Source: Dermatemys mawii (Eukaryota; Chordata; Testudines; Dermatemydidae). From it: a stretch of DNA of 64,000 nt. The stretch spans positions 18,191,357 to 18,255,356 of the forward strand of contig ML677333.1 of NCBI GenBank assembly GCA_007922305.1, given 5' to 3'. This document shows, piece after piece, positions 11,601 to 22,513 of the stretch. The translations under genes and the position numbers were made by a program. The number at the start of each line of letters is the position of its first letter. The stretch's first letter is position 1. Under the pieces are notes generated by a model. The model did not search any database, was not told the DNA's origin, and saw nothing but the letters and a program-made list of their open reading frames with translations.

Positions 11601-12514
11601 TAAAGAGAACATCTGAAATGGAACTTGTAAAACTGAGTGTCTGCCTCCTGGTTTATTAAATTCCTGCGGCACTTTTTGCAAAAGGGAGTGTTAGCTGTGG
11701 ATTCTAGGCCAACCCCAGTTTCAGCAATGTATGATATTCCTTATTTCCTGTCCAAAAATGCTATGCCAAGTTGCTATATGCTCTTAAGCAGCTGCCAGGT
11801 TCTACCAGGGAGGTAGCTGCATTATTATTGGGTACAAAGGTACCTATAGCTAATTCATAAAGCACATTGGGATCTTTCAAATGTCATTGCTATTCTTTAT
11901 AGGGAATGGTCTTGATGCCTTTTTACGCTGCAGCCTCTTCATTAATCAGATGACACAAAGATATTACTGATTCTGGGCAACCACTTTGTAGCGAGGAAAG
12001 CTCTGGTTTTCATAACTGGACAGGTTGTCAGTCAGTTCTTATGCCAGGAGTGACAGACCAGCTCTCCTCTAACAGGGTTCTTCATCAGTGTCCTGACATC
12101 CAAGTCTTGACAGCCTGCTATTTAAAATCAAACAACAGCTGGAGTTACCATACAGAATTATTCTGGAAGACCTATGGCTATTTTTCTTACAGTCCAGAAA
12201 GCCCTCAAATTCTTTTTACATAATAAAGACTTAGGGAGGTTCTGTACTCAGAAGAAAAATGAGCAGGAGTTTGTTAACTCCATAATGCTATACAATATTC
12301 TTGGACTGCAGTGTAACAGCATTGTGCTCTGTATTCTTCTATAGCTGGAAAGAGAGACGTTACTAAATCATCAGTGGACAAATCATGCATTTTCAGTTAA
12401 GAATTCTAATTTCATAGATAACATATTTATGCAAACTTTGTTTGATATGATGTATACAAAAGTATTAGTAGGCAAAGTAAACATTTTAACACTTTAGCTG
12501 AGTGTTTATTTTTA
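8613..12514. other. Non-coding stretch, nearly 4 kb
   Basis: No gene or confidently classified repeat. AT-rich, with short chance open frames (for example 10025-10222 and 11418-11681) that lack splice signals at their edges. An A/T tract surrounds 10984-11030. Intron or intergenic DNA is likely. Confidence 0.5.
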
Positions 12515-14239
12515 AGAAAGGAAAAAAAGGTCTGTTAGTTTGACATCTGTAGTATGCAAAGTCTTGGACAAAATTTTGAAGGAGAAAGTAATTAAGGACA
12601 TTGAGATCAATGTTAACTGGGACAAAATACAGCATGGTTTTACAAAAGGTAGATGGTGCCAAACCAACATGGTCACCTTCTTTGAGAAGGTAACAGTTTT
12701 TTAGACAGAAGAAACGCAGTGGATCTAATTTATCTCAGTTTCAGTAAGGCACTTGATACAGTGCCAAATGGGGAATTATTAGTTAAATTGGAAAAGATGG
12801 GGATCAATATGAAAATTGAAAGGTGGATAATGAACTGGTTAAAGGGGAGACTACAGCAGGTCATACTGAAAGGTGAACTGTCAGGATGAAGGGAGGCTAC
12901 TAGATCGCTTTTGAGACCAATCTTATTTAATCTTTTTATTACTGACTTCAGCACAAAAAGTGGGAGTATGCTAACAAAATTTGTGGATACACAAAGCTGG
13001 GAGGTATTGCCAATACAGAGAAGGACTGGGATATCATACAGGAAGATCTGAATCATCTTGTAAACTGGAGTAATAGTAATACGATGAAATTTAAATAGTG
13101 AGAAGTGTGAGATCATGAATTTAAGGATTAATAACAAGAATTTTAGTTATAAGCGGGGGACGCATCAATTGGAAGTAACGGAGGAGAAGGACTTCGGAGT
13201 ATTGGTTGACCACAGGATGACTATGAACCGTCAATGTGATATGGCCATGAGAAAAGCTAATGCGTTTTTGGGATGCTACAGGTGAGGTGTTTCCAGTAGA
13301 GATAAGGAGGTGTTAGTACAATTATACAAGGCACTGGTGAGACCTCATCTGGAATACCATGTGCAGTTCTGGTCTCCAGTGTTTCAGAAGGATGAATTCA
13401 AACTGGAACAGGTAGAGAGAAGGGTTACTAGGATGATCCGAGGAATGGAAAACCTGTCTTATGAAAGGAGACTCAAGGACTTGGCTTGTTTAGCCTAACC
13501 AAAAGAAAGCTGAGGGGAGATATGATTACTCTCTATAAATATATCAGAAGGATAAATATCAGGAAGGGAGAGGAATTATTTAAACTCAGTACCAATGTAG
13601 ACACAAGAACAAATGAATATAAATTGGCAATCAGGAAGTTTAGACTCGAAATTAGATGAAGATTTCTAACCAAGAGAGGAGTAAAGTTCTGAAACAGTCT
13701 TCCAAGAGAAGCAGTGGGGGCAAAAGGCCTATCTGGCTTCAAGATTAAGCTTGATAAGTTTATGGAGGAGATCGTATGATGGGATAGCCTGATTTTGGCA
13801 ATTAATTTATCTTTGGCTATTAGTGGTAAATATATCCAATGGTCTGTGATGGGATGTTAGATGGGGTGGGATCTGAGTTACTACAGAGAATTCTTTCCTG
13901 GGTGTCTGGCTGGTGAATCTTGCCCAGATGCTCAGGGTTCAGCTGATTGCTATATTTGGGGTCAGGAAGGAATTTTCCTCCAGGGAAGATTGGGAAGACT
14001 GGTTGGTTTTTTTTGGTTTTTTTTGCTTTCCTCTGCAGCATGAGGCACTGGTCACTTGCTGGTGGATTCTCTGGACCCTGAAATCTTTAAACTATGATTT
14101 GAGGATTTCAATAGCTCAGACATAGATGGGAGGTCTATTGCAGGAGTGGCTGAGTGAGATTCTATGTCCTGCATTGTGCAGGAGGTCAGACTAGATGATC
14201 ATAATGGTCCCTTCTGACCTTAAAGTCTATGAGTCTATG
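12515..14239 (+). mobile_element. CR1 LINE, 5'-truncated, with reverse-transcriptase relic and 3' end
   Basis: The copy starts in the ORF2 reverse transcriptase. Pieces of a CR1-type enzyme can be read in shifting frames, such as DKIQHGFTKG, then a palm-like SFSKALD-x-VP stretch, a thumb region and the C-terminal block LVRPHLEYHVQFWSP (13325-13370) followed by an NLSYERRLKDLA motif near 13455. After the frame the 3' untranslated part runs to TCAGACTAGATGATCATAATGG and ends in the short repeat TCTATGAGTCTATG, the usual CR1 terminus. Frameshifts and stops make it inactive. It is close in sequence to the minus-strand copy at 32950-34705, so both belong to one subfamily. Confidence 0.9.
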
Positions 14240-14319
14240 TAAGAAACTTGATATCATTTTGTATCAATAACAATAACAATATGTACTTTGTTTGTGAAAT
14301 GTCTTTCATCTGAAGTTCT

Positions 14320-14490
14320 CAAAACCCTTTATAAACTGTCCTCACAACTACTCTATTAGGTAAGTAAATACACATGGAGAAACTGAGGCATATATAGGTT
14401 AAGTGATCACAAAGGTTGAGATCACAAAGTGAGTTGGCGACAGAGCTAGGAACAGAGCTGAGGAGTTCTGACTCCCAGTTGTAGTAGAAA
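14320..14490 (-). repeat. MIR-type SINE fragment
   Basis: The stretch GGAGAAACTGAGGCATATATAGGTTAAGTGA followed by CAGAGCTAGGAACAGAGC and GAGTTCTGACTCCCAG is the reverse complement of the MIR core. It lies directly after the CR1 end at 14239 and is older than that element by divergence. Confidence 0.7.
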
Positions 14491-16050
14491 GAGGGAGCTT
14501 GAGATATGAGGCCTGGTATCAGGGGATTGGTGTAGGGCCTTAGGCCTGATCTAAAGTCAAGCCCTGCTGAGATAAATTAGAGTTAGCAAGAGTCAGGCCA
14601 CCTCAGCACCTGCACTCTTATAAAGCAGATGCCTGCTTGCAGATTCACTATCTAATACATGAATTTGGCAAGAACAGGGATGGTGTTTCAAAAATGGAAG
14701 CTAAAAGGTGGTAACTAATCATGTCAGAGAGGCAAAACGTAACTTATTTGTATAAGTGTATAAAAAAGGGGTCTCAGAGGGAGTGTCCTTGTCCAGCCGA
14801 GAGGGGAATGGAAAGTCCTGCCAGTCTCTGAGCAGTGTCCATTGTCGGAACTAGTGTAACTTAGGCATTTATCTGGGGAGCTAGGACTGTGCTTTATTGA
14901 CAATAAACCTTCGCTACAGAAACAGGTCTGTGGTTTTCTGGGCAGTTTGAGGTTTGCTGTGTCAGCTATCTGCACAGAACTGGGACAGTACACAGGAAAA
15001 ATACACACGCAGCCAACCACTAACACCACCAGTCTCTTGTTCTAGGTAGTAGTTCTTCTTTATAATCAGTCCTGCATCTCGGCTGACCAGACAGTGAGTG
15101 TGAAAAATCGGGACCAGGGGTAGGGGGTAATAGGAACCTATATAAGAAAAAGACCAAAAATCGGGACTGTCACTATAAAATTGGGACCTCTGGTCACCTT
15201 ATCTGCTTCCCTTTAGTATGTGTTTCACTTTCTCAATAATGCATAATATCCTTGAGTTAAGAGATTAGATCAATTTTTTATATTTATGTAGGAATCACTG
15301 TCAATTTAACTGTGTTATATCAGACAATGAGAGTTTGTTCTGTTTTCTTAGCAAAAGACCCTAGACCAAACTCTTATCTTGGTTATTTAAGATTTAATAA
15401 AATCCCACTCACTTGTGTGAATTTACACTCTTGTAATTAAGAGCAGAATTTGGCCAACTCTCTGAACTATAAACTTCTTTGAAGTGTATACATTTGCAGA
15501 CCTCTTTTTTTCCCCCCTAAATGAAGGCTTGTCTTTTGTTTCTCTGAACAAATAATGTTCTCTGTAGTTTTCCCACCTGATTTTTTTCTGCCCTGAGCAG
15601 CTGTGAAAGCCAGATACACAACATTAGATTCAGCAGTGCTCTCATTTACAGTGCACTCACCTAGTTTACCTTTGTTGCCTTTTAAGCATAATCTTCATTT
15701 GGCTCATCTTCATTTTTTGGCTTCCTTTGTTGAAGTTGTTTTTCAACTACAATAATTCGCACTTGTTATCCTTCACAGGACAACATTGTCTGTGAATCTG
15801 AAGTAGTTCAAGCACTCCACATTTATGGGAAATTGATGGCTTTTGCAGTGAAGTGCCTGAGAGACATGTTCACTGCAAACCTGTCAGCTGGCACTATACT
15901 ATTCTTTATTTGTAAGTTCCAGTTTGCTTAGTGGAGACCCCACTTTAACACAATTGTAATTCCATTGACATCAGAGTCGTAACTCTTAAATTATTCCAGT
16001 GTGAGACCAGAATTCGTCCCAATGAGGAGTCTGCAAAGGTTGTTCCATCC
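14491..16050. other. Non-coding stretch (one MITE inside)
   Basis: Apart from the short element at 15081-15198 I recognise nothing. No splice-bounded open frame is present. Confidence 0.5.
15081..15198. mobile_element. Short MITE with TGACCAGA inverted ends
   Basis: Left end GGCTGACCAGA and right end TCTGGTCACC are inverted copies. Inside, AAATCGGGACC and AAAATCGGGAC recur, along with AAAATTGGGACC near the right end. About 118 bp, no coding capacity. This looks like a common turtle MITE, but I could not define a target duplication and give no superfamily. Confidence 0.5.
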
Positions 16051-16920
16051 AGTGTTCCCTCTAATTTTTCCCACCCATGTGCGGAATTAATTTTGTTATG
16101 TGGTGGGGGTTGGGCCGAGGGCTTTGGAGTGTGGGAGGGGACTCAGGGCTGGGGCAGAGGTTTGGGGTGCAGGAGTGTGAGGGTTCTGGCTGGGAGTGGT
16201 GGCTTTGGGGTAGGGCCAGGGGTTAGGGGCTTGGGGTATAGGAGGGGGCTACGGTGCGGAGAGAGGACTCTCCTTGGTGCTCTCTCTCCGCAGCAGTACC
16301 TAGGCTGTGGGGGAGTGAATCATAGAATCGTAGAATATCAGGATTGGAAGGGACCTCAGGAGGTTCTAGTCCAACCCCCTGCTCAAAGCAGGACCAATCC
16401 CCAACTAAATCACCCCAGCTAGAACTTTGTCAAGCCTGACCTTAAAAATCTCTAAGGAAGGAGATTCTACCACTTCCCTAGGTAACCCATTCCAGTGCTT
16501 CACCACCCTTCTAGAGCCTCTCCCTACTATGGCAGCTCCAGGACTGAGACTGAAGGATTGGTGCCCCTTCTCCAGCCCCAGGTCTGGGCCGTGGTTGGGT
16601 CCAGGCTGGGCTGGCTCTGCACAGTCCTGGCCACAGCTGGGTCTGGGCACCTAGATCTGCACTGCCCTGGCCGTAGCTGGGTCCGGGCTGGGCTGGGCCC
16701 ATCTGGAAACAGCAGGTCTGGGCTGGCGGAGGGGCGCCCTGGCTATGGCAGATCTAGGCTGCTCCGGCCGCAGCAGGTTGTGGGCCGGGCCGGTTGGGCT
16801 GGGGAGGGGCGCCTCACACCCGTTTGGTCACTGGCCACGGCAGATCCTCACCTGGGTAGATTCCCTGAGAGCCAGCGCGGTACTAAATAGGCTGTTGCAC
16901 AGCCAGCTTACAGGAAACTT
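16051..16920. mobile_element. Composite GC-rich element with a CR1 tail inserted
   Basis: The left end AGTGTTCCCTCTAATTTTTCCC resembles the reverse complement of the right end AGCTTACAGGAAACTT (16905-16920), which suggests one MITE-like element. Its core is G-rich and minisatellite-like on both sides of a CR1 3' fragment (16321-16512): GGGGCT/GGGG-rich repeats at about 16100-16310, and CTGG/GGGCTGGGCTGG-type repeats with CACAGCTGGGTCTGGGC-like words at about 16550-16820. Open frames in the core follow from the repeats. Boundaries and unity are inferred; no target duplication is obvious. Confidence 0.45.
16321..16512 (-). mobile_element. CR1 LINE 3' terminal fragment
   Basis: CATAGAATCGTAGAATATCA followed by GGAAGGGACCTCAGGAGG, CCAACCCCCTGCTCAAAGCA and a block ending CATTCCAGTGCTTCACCACC is the reverse complement of the CR1 C-terminal coding end and 3' UTR. 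It belongs to the bird-like CR1 type, also seen at 57012. It lies inside the GC-rich element and so was inserted later. Confidence 0.9.
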
Positions 16921-17074
16921 CACCACCAGTCTCTTCACAGCTACATTGAACAAACGGACTTGTTTATGGCTGACATTGTGTGCTTGCCTGAAGAACCTAA
17001 AAACATCACGCAGGAGGTGCAGAATCAGCTTTCACAGGGTATATCTTTTGCCAGTAATGGAGAGCTTCCAACCT

Positions 17075-17272
17075 AGGCCAGGTCTATGCTACAAAGTTTT
17101 TATGGCATAGCTATGTTGGTTATGAGTGTGAAAAAAATTACACTTTGACTAACACAGCTATGCCCACAAACTCTCCTGTGTAGACTCAGCTTATGTCGGC
17201 TGGAGTCCTTTTGCAGACATACATTGCATCTCCACTAGGTGGTTTTGCTGATATATCTATACTAATGTAGAC
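17075..17272. mobile_element. MITE of the 'GGTCTACACTA' family
   Basis: Starts GGCCAGGTCTATGCTACA and ends with an inverted version (ATACTAATGTAGAC). Internal words (TGGCATAGCTATG, GTGTGAAAAAAATTACAC, AACACAGCTATGCC) are shared with the copies at 21366, 21745, 22256 and 42951. No coding capacity. Confidence 0.6.
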
Positions 17273-17329
17273 ATTCAGAGAGCTTTCTACAGTTTTTGTT
17301 GGACTTTTTGTGCCCTGTGCTTATTGCTT

Positions 17330-17466
17330 GCTTGTGCCAGCCTTTGCCTTTCCTCTCCGTTACAGTCTCTTCACCTCAACTTCATTTCATAGCACCACCT
17401 ACCCTCTTCTGCCCCATCTTCTTTCCCTTTCCTTTCCCCTTCCTCTCCTTTCACTTTTCACTTTTA
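17330..17466 (+). repeat. Pyrimidine-rich tract
   Basis: About 135 bases are dominated by C and T (CCTTTCC, CTTCCTCTCC), a simple-sequence region. It lies just upstream of a PLE terminal repeat. No exon follows it. Confidence 0.6.
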
Positions 17467-17544
17467 GTTTAAATGATCCCATTCTAACCAAACCTACCCC
17501 CCACAAAAATCATGGAATGAATACAACATTTGCTGTTATCACAT

Positions 17545-17650
17545 GCATGTGCATGCATCCGACAAAGTGGGTATTAGCCCATGAAAGCTTATGCTCTAAA
17601 ACTTTAGTTAGTCTTTAAGGTGCCACAGGACTCTTTGTCACTTCTGTCAT
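17545..17650 (+). mobile_element. Penelope-like terminal-repeat fragment
   Basis: The plus strand carries the PLE terminal repeat in sense: GCATCCGACAAAGTGGG, TATTAG, CCCATGAAAGCTTATGCTC, then GTTAGTCTTTAAGGTGCCAC and GACTCTTTGTCACTTCTG. The right part (AGACTAACACGG) is missing, replaced by TCATCACAG. ATCACA occurs just left (about 17538-17543) and just right (about 17649-17654), a possible short duplication. No coding part. Confidence 0.75.
17559..17596 (+). ncRNA. Hammerhead-ribozyme-like core (degenerate)
   Basis: CCGACAA replaces the hammerhead CUGANGA box. Next comes a GTGGG/CCCAT stem with a six-base loop (one G-T wobble), GAAA, then a three-pair hairpin AGC/TTAT/GCT and a C at the expected cleavage position. 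One extra A lies between box and stem, and no helix I is visible. Probably inactive. Confidence 0.35.
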
Positions 17651-17699
17651 CACAGTGTTTACTCTGCTTGTGTACTCTCCTCCCCAACCCTGTGTCTGT

Positions 17700-17835
17700 C
17701 TTGTCTATGTGGAGTGTAAACTCTTTGGGTCAGGGACCATCTACTACTCTGTGTTTGTACAGCACCAAGCACAACGGGCCCCCATTCTTCCTTGGTCAGT
17801 AGGTACTACCATAATAAACACGATAAATAATAACA
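17700..17835 (+). repeat. Ancient interspersed repeat tail
   Basis: TGTAAACTCTTTGGGTCAGGGACCATC, GTTTGTACAGCACCAAGCACAA and TAATAAACACGATAAATAATAA form a pattern common in amniote genomes as the 3' part of an old SINE or LINE. I cannot name the family with confidence. Confidence 0.45.
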
Positions 17836-18034
17836 TATGCAGATGACATGAGATTCCACAACTTTCCTAGGCACACACTGTTCTGAGGGATGAAGCCATG
17901 GCCTTCAAGTTTTCCTGTAAAGTTCCCAAAATCACAATTATTACAAATTCTCATTTTCATACATGTTTCTTAGGAGCATTAAAAATATGGTAAAATATTA
18001 ACATAATATAGCCTTTTTCACCCTGAAGGGGGCC

Positions 18035-18567
18035 TATATTTGGCACTCTTGTGACCACTGTTGGAATACTGTGTCCAGTTCTGGAGTCCACAATTCTAAA
18101 AGGATGTTGATAAATTAGAGTTCAGAGAAGAGCCATGAGAAGGATTAGAAAACATGCCTTATAGTGATAGGCGCAAAGAGCTCAATCTATTTAGCTTAAC
18201 AAAATGAAGGTTAAGGAGTGATCTGATTGCACTCTATATGTATCTACATGAGGAATGAATTTTTATTAATTAGCTCTTCAATTTAACAGAGAAATTTATA
18301 ACATTATCCAATGTTTTGAAGGTGAAGCTAGACAAAGGCAGACTGGAAATAGGCATAATCCTTTTACTGATGAGAGTAATTAACTGTTGGAACAATTTAT
18401 CAAAGGTCATGGTGAATTCTCCATCAATGACCATTTTCAAATTAAGATGGGCTGTTTTTCTAAAGATCTCCTCTAGCGATTAGTTTGGGGATGTTCTATG
18501 GCCTGTGCTATACAGAACATCAGACTAGATGATCACAGTGATCCCTTTTGGCCTTTGAATCTATGAA
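18035..18567 (+). mobile_element. CR1 LINE 3' fragment
   Basis: Starts with GTTGGAATACTGTGTCCAGTTCTGG (ORF2 C-terminus), continues through AGAGCCATGAGAAGGATTAG and ATAGGCGCAAAGAGCTCA, and ends with CAGACTAGATGATCACAGTG and GAATCTATGAA. The same subfamily is seen at 31790-32270. The frame is broken throughout. Confidence 0.85.
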
Positions 18568-18660
18568 CATATAAAAAGGCTCTACAAACAATAAATAGGA
18601 ATCACTTAACCCAGTGCAGAGCAGCAATCATCTGTAGACTGAAACACAGCATTGACTTAG

Positions 18661-18930
18661 CTCTGGCCTACACTGGGAAGGAGTGGATTGATTTAAGAGA
18701 GGCAATTTCAGCTATGAGAGTAGATCGACTTACCACGTCGTCTTCACGGCAGTGAGTCGATTGCTGCTGCTGCTCCCCTGTTGACTCTGCCTGCATCTCT
18801 CACGGTGGTGGAGTACCGATGTTGATGGGAGAGTGCTCGGAGATCGATTTATCATGTCTAGCCTAGACACAATAAATCGACCCATGATAGATTGAGCGCT
18901 ATCTGGCGGGTAATGTAGACATATCCTTAG
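18661..18930. mobile_element. MITE-like element, CTACACT inverted ends
   Basis: CTGGCCTACACTGGG at the left and GTAATGTAGACATATCC at the right resemble inverted MITE ends of the 'GGTCTACACTA' type, with inner GATCGACTTACC and GATCGATTTATC/AATAAATCGACCC segments. GC-rich middle with CTGCTGCTGCTCCCC. The family assignment is weaker than for the copies at 21.4-22.5 kb. Confidence 0.45.
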
Positions 18931-20756
18931 TGACAAACAGCAATGCAATATATGCTTTGGATAGAAAGTTAAAAGGGACAACACATCCCATTGAACTGAA
19001 AGGAAAATTTAAGTTTACAGAATGTAAATACCCAATTAGAATTTGGCCAGGATAATAGAACTAACTTTCCTGCTATTGAAAAAACTACAAAGGGTCTTTA
19101 ATGTTCAGGATCTCACTTATGTTATCTCACCCAAAAGACTGCATTTTCAGAAGGATTTCATTTGTTCAGCACAGATTAAGAGAGAAGTGTATCATCTGTT
19201 GGGTTACTAGTGTCCGGCACCATCCTGGGGTTTCATTGTAAGTCTTCAGTCCACACACAGTGATGAGCCTCAAACCATCTAGGTTGGGAGATCTGATGAG
19301 ATCATAGCCTGAGGTGCTCTAGGTAGAGGCAAGGATAACTCTGTGATTTGTCAAACTGCCTTTCAAAGCCAGACCTGCAGCTCTTCATCCACCTTCTTCT
19401 TCACCTGTGACTAGCCCACCTCTCCCCTCAGCGTAGGACATTCAAAACATTCCCTGTCTTCCCATAACCCCTTGACTGCACCAATTTCTGTGGTGCTTTG
19501 CAGGTTGGGAGAGAACTCCACGTTGGCAGAAAGAAGGGACAGAAACGAGGGCTAAAGAGCAAAGTATTTATTTGGAAAAAATAAAATGAATAATACTTCT
19601 GCCCTCATTGTGAGGAAGTAGAGGGGAAAATGGGAATGGGACAAAAGTAGCAGTGGAGATGAAAAACATCTAAGCTCTTCACATTAAATCAGGTGGCCTG
19701 GAATTTTCCACCACTGGGAAAAAAAACTCATCAATTTATTGTAAGGTGTGGTCTACTATCATTACATCATCTTTTGCTTCACTAGCTCCTGGTATGCTGG
19801 CTTTACCACAGCAGCAGTCTTTATGCTTGCAATTGTCAGTCCCAGGTGTCACATGAATGCTGCTGGTGTGTACAAACTGGCCAGCTGATTTGAAAGCCAG
19901 GAAGCACAGGTGCTGTGAAATTTATCAAGCAAAGGAGGACACTAGTGCAAGTTGGGAATTTAATCTGGGCCACAGACTGCTGCCAGTGGACTTAGATTGG
20001 ATGCCCAGACAGATAATCAGAGGTGGTTCTTTGGGAACCAAGAGATCAATGGTGGGTAAATGGTAGACTAGGGTCTGCATGTAGCACTGTGTCCCTGAAA
20101 ACTGAGGGCTTTATGTAGATAGGCATTGATTGCAGGTATAAGTATTTTAAACTTTGCAGAGTTTTTTAAATGTTTTAATAGCAAACCCTTTTTAATTAGC
20201 CTAAAACCTCTCTCACTGACAAGGAATGTTATACTCAGTGGATAATTACGCTAATTTATTTTCAATAATTTTCAAATTAAAATGATCTACTGTGGAGAAA
20301 CCTGATTGGAAAATCTTGCTGTTCTGTTGCTTGGTTGAAAACTTGTGTTGCAATTAGTCAAGCTGTTCAGAGACCCAGGGAAATACATAAATGCATATAT
20401 ATTTAGACTGCAAAAATGAGGCTATTTCTGTAGTTCAATGAGGAAGCCTCTGGTTACCTTTTTCATGTAGAATAATAAGCTTTTAAATACAGAGGTTATA
20501 TATCAGTATGTTGTACCTCTTGTTTTTGCCTTATAGTCTGTTTCTCTGTCTCATTCCAGCAGTATTTATACTAATTCCATGCCCTTTTTAGTGGGCTCCT
20601 ATGTCACCTTATAAAGCTGGTCCATAACAAATCCCAAGCAAAGTTTAAAGGAGAGATTTTCCCAGGCGTAAGTGTTAGTTGGATGTCTAACCCTATTGAA
20701 AATCTATGGGAGTCAGGTGCTTAACTGCCAATTGTATCTTTGAAAATCTCCCCCTA
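18931..20756. other. Non-coding stretch
   Basis: No gene or classified repeat. Short open frames (for example 19857-20066) lack splice support. Confidence 0.5.
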
Positions 20757-20935
20757 CATTTATTTATTATTATTATTTATATTGGGATAACATCTCAAAG
20801 TGTCTGTCAGAACAGGCCTCCTGTGTACAAACATATAGTGAATGACATTGCCTGCCCAAAAATCTTCTCATTTATAAACAAGAAGAAAACAGAAAGTGAG
20901 ACAAACACACAGTTATGGGGAGGTGGAGGATAATA
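20757..20935 (+). repeat. Ancient interspersed repeat (GTACAAACATATA type)
   Basis: An ATTTATTATTATTATTTATAT run is followed by a diverged block, TGTACAAACATATAGTGAA, then TGACATTGCCTGCCC and TTTATAAACAAG. It resembles a widespread sauropsid repeat also visible at 50880-50990 (CATTGTGCTAGCACTGTACA). Family not named. Confidence 0.45.
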
Positions 20936-21365
20936 ATAAATAATAATGAAAGGATGTATTGGTATAGAGTAGCTGGGTACAAAATTCAGATGAGTAACAA
21001 GACAATCAATAGTAGCTAGCATAATTATTACAATTTGCCACTGTTTAACCAGTAGAGACAATGTCAAGATAGCACTCATTTATTTTAAATGTCCATGTGA
21101 CAAAATGTGACCACTTATACATTATATTTTAGAAGTTGGATGAATGCAAACTTGTAGCCTTAAAGCTAGAAATTGTTGTTTTATGGCATACCAAACAAAA
21201 GGGGGAGGATGGATATGTTCTTTAACAAACAAACTTCAGTGTGGGAGGACAGACCTTTCCAGACCACAGAATGAATTCGTCCAGGTAAATGAAGACAACT
21301 ATTAAGATATAATGGTTCAGTCAGGCAGGCAATAGTCCCAGCTTTCACCAGGGCCATTCACTTTG

Positions 21366-21580
21366 GTCTGGTCTATACTACATATCTATACTGATATAAC
21401 TACGTGGCTCAGAGGTGTGAAAAATCCATACCTTAGAGTGATGTAGTTATACCGACATAACCCCACCATGTAGACAGCACTATCTCCTACCGACATTGTT
21501 ACCACATCTCGGTGAGATGGATTAACTGGGCCGATGGGAGAGCGCTTTTCCTGATGCAGCATTTTAAGTGTAGACTTGCC
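21366..21580. mobile_element. MITE of the 'GGTCTACACTA' family
   Basis: CTGGTCTATACTACATATC at the left, inner GGTGTGAAAAATCCATACC and GTAGTTATACCGACATAACCC, a GTAGACAGCAC word, and ATTTTAAGTGTAGACTTGCC at the right. The inner GTGTGAAAAATCCA word with flanking ACGTGG/GATGTAG arms can fold into a long hairpin. First of at least four copies within 1.2 kb. Confidence 0.65.
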
Positions 21581-21744
21581 TTTTAACGTCTAGCTCCAGG
21601 ACTGCTCAGATTTAGACAGACTGCCTTTGAGGTGGTGAGATGAGCTAGAAGGATCTCTCCTGAGACATAGAAAGTGTGGGAGAAAATATGTTAACAGATT
21701 CCCACATGGAATAGCAGAAAGCTTGTTCTACTTAAAGGATATTG

Positions 21745-22186
21745 GGTACCTCTACACTTAAACCAGTTGCACCACAGTAGTACTTTGACGTACACACTAT
21801 ATGCAACGACAGGAGGGATTCTCCCATCAGCAGAGGTAATTCATTTCCCTGAGAGGTGGTAGCTAGGTCAATGGAAGAATTCTTCCACTGACCAAATGCT
21901 GTCTACCCAGGGGGTTAGGTCAGCACAGCTCTATCTCTCAGTGGTAGACAGAGGCTCTTGCTTCACTAGAAACAGTGCAGCACTTCAACAGAGACACTCA
22001 GTTCAGCACTGGGAGGGGTTCTCACATCACTGTAGTTAATCCATCTCCTCAGCAGATGGTAGCTAGGTCTATGGAAAAATTCTTCCATCGACCTAGCCCT
22101 GTCTACTGCGTGTTAGGTTGGCTTAACTATGTCACTCAGGGATATGGATTTTTCGCACTTCTGAACAATGTACCTGGGTTGGTCTG
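21745..22186. mobile_element. Two further MITE copies of the same family, head to tail
   Basis: A copy from about 21745 carries ACCTCTACACTTAAACC, GGGATTCTCCCATCAGC, GGTGGTAGCTAGGTCAATGG and AATTCTTCCACTGACC. A second, from about 21985, repeats the same order: GGGGTTCTCACATCACTGTAG, GATGGTAGCTAGGTCTATGG, AATTCTTCCATCGACC, and then GGATATGGATTTTTCGCAC. They share orientation, which suggests local duplication or preferred insertion. Confidence 0.5.
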
Positions 22187-22250
22187 ATTCAGAGCTGGAA
22201 CTTAAACCTGTGTCTGCCACATCCTAAGTGAATGCTCTAAGCCCTGGTCT
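22187..22250 (-). repeat. tRNA-like SINE fragment (second piece at 22605-22668)
   Basis: Read on the minus strand: TTAGAGCATTCACTTAGGATG, then GCAGACACAGGTTTAAGTTCC, where GGTTTAAGTTCC resembles a tRNA B box. A related piece at about 22605-22668 (minus) reads TTATAGCCCAGTGGATACTA. They flank the MITE at 22256-22513. Assignment tentative. Confidence 0.3.
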
Positions 22251-22255
22251 ATAGA

Positions 22256-22513
22256 ATTGAGGTAGGGCTACACTAGAAATTCTATAGTAGCATAGCCGCA
22301 AAGTTGCATTGTGCCACTGTAGTACATGTACTACGGCCATGGAAGGGGTTCTTCCATCACTGTAGTCAATGCACCTGTTCAAGAGGCAATAGCTTGATAG
22401 CTGGAAGACTGGGTCTCAGGTCAGCTTAATTATGTTTCTCGGGGGTGTGAATATTTCACACCTCCGAGCAATGTAGCTAGGTAAACCTAACTTTCTAGTG
22501 TAGACCATCCCTC
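22256..22513. mobile_element. MITE of the 'GGTCTACACTA' family
   Basis: GGTAGGGCTACACTAGAAA at 22261 and its inverse AACTTTCTAGTGTAGACC at the right end, with inner GGGGTTCTTCCATCACTGTAG and CTCGGGGGTGTGAATATTTCACACCTCCGAG. The last word is a near-perfect hairpin (GGGGTGTGAA/TTCACACCTCC), the typical centre of one half of this family. Confidence 0.6.

Noticed and set aside
13310..13498. 62-codon plus-strand frame as a host protein
   Set aside because: It is the CR1 C-terminal region (LVRPHLEY motif).
16093..16890. Overlapping glycine- and tryptophan-rich frames on both strands
   Set aside because: G-rich repeat core interrupted by a CR1 tail; no consistent frame or motif.
22187..22250. Possible tRNA gene
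   Set aside because: Only a B-box-like word is present; no cloverleaf can be completed, so at most a SINE fragment.
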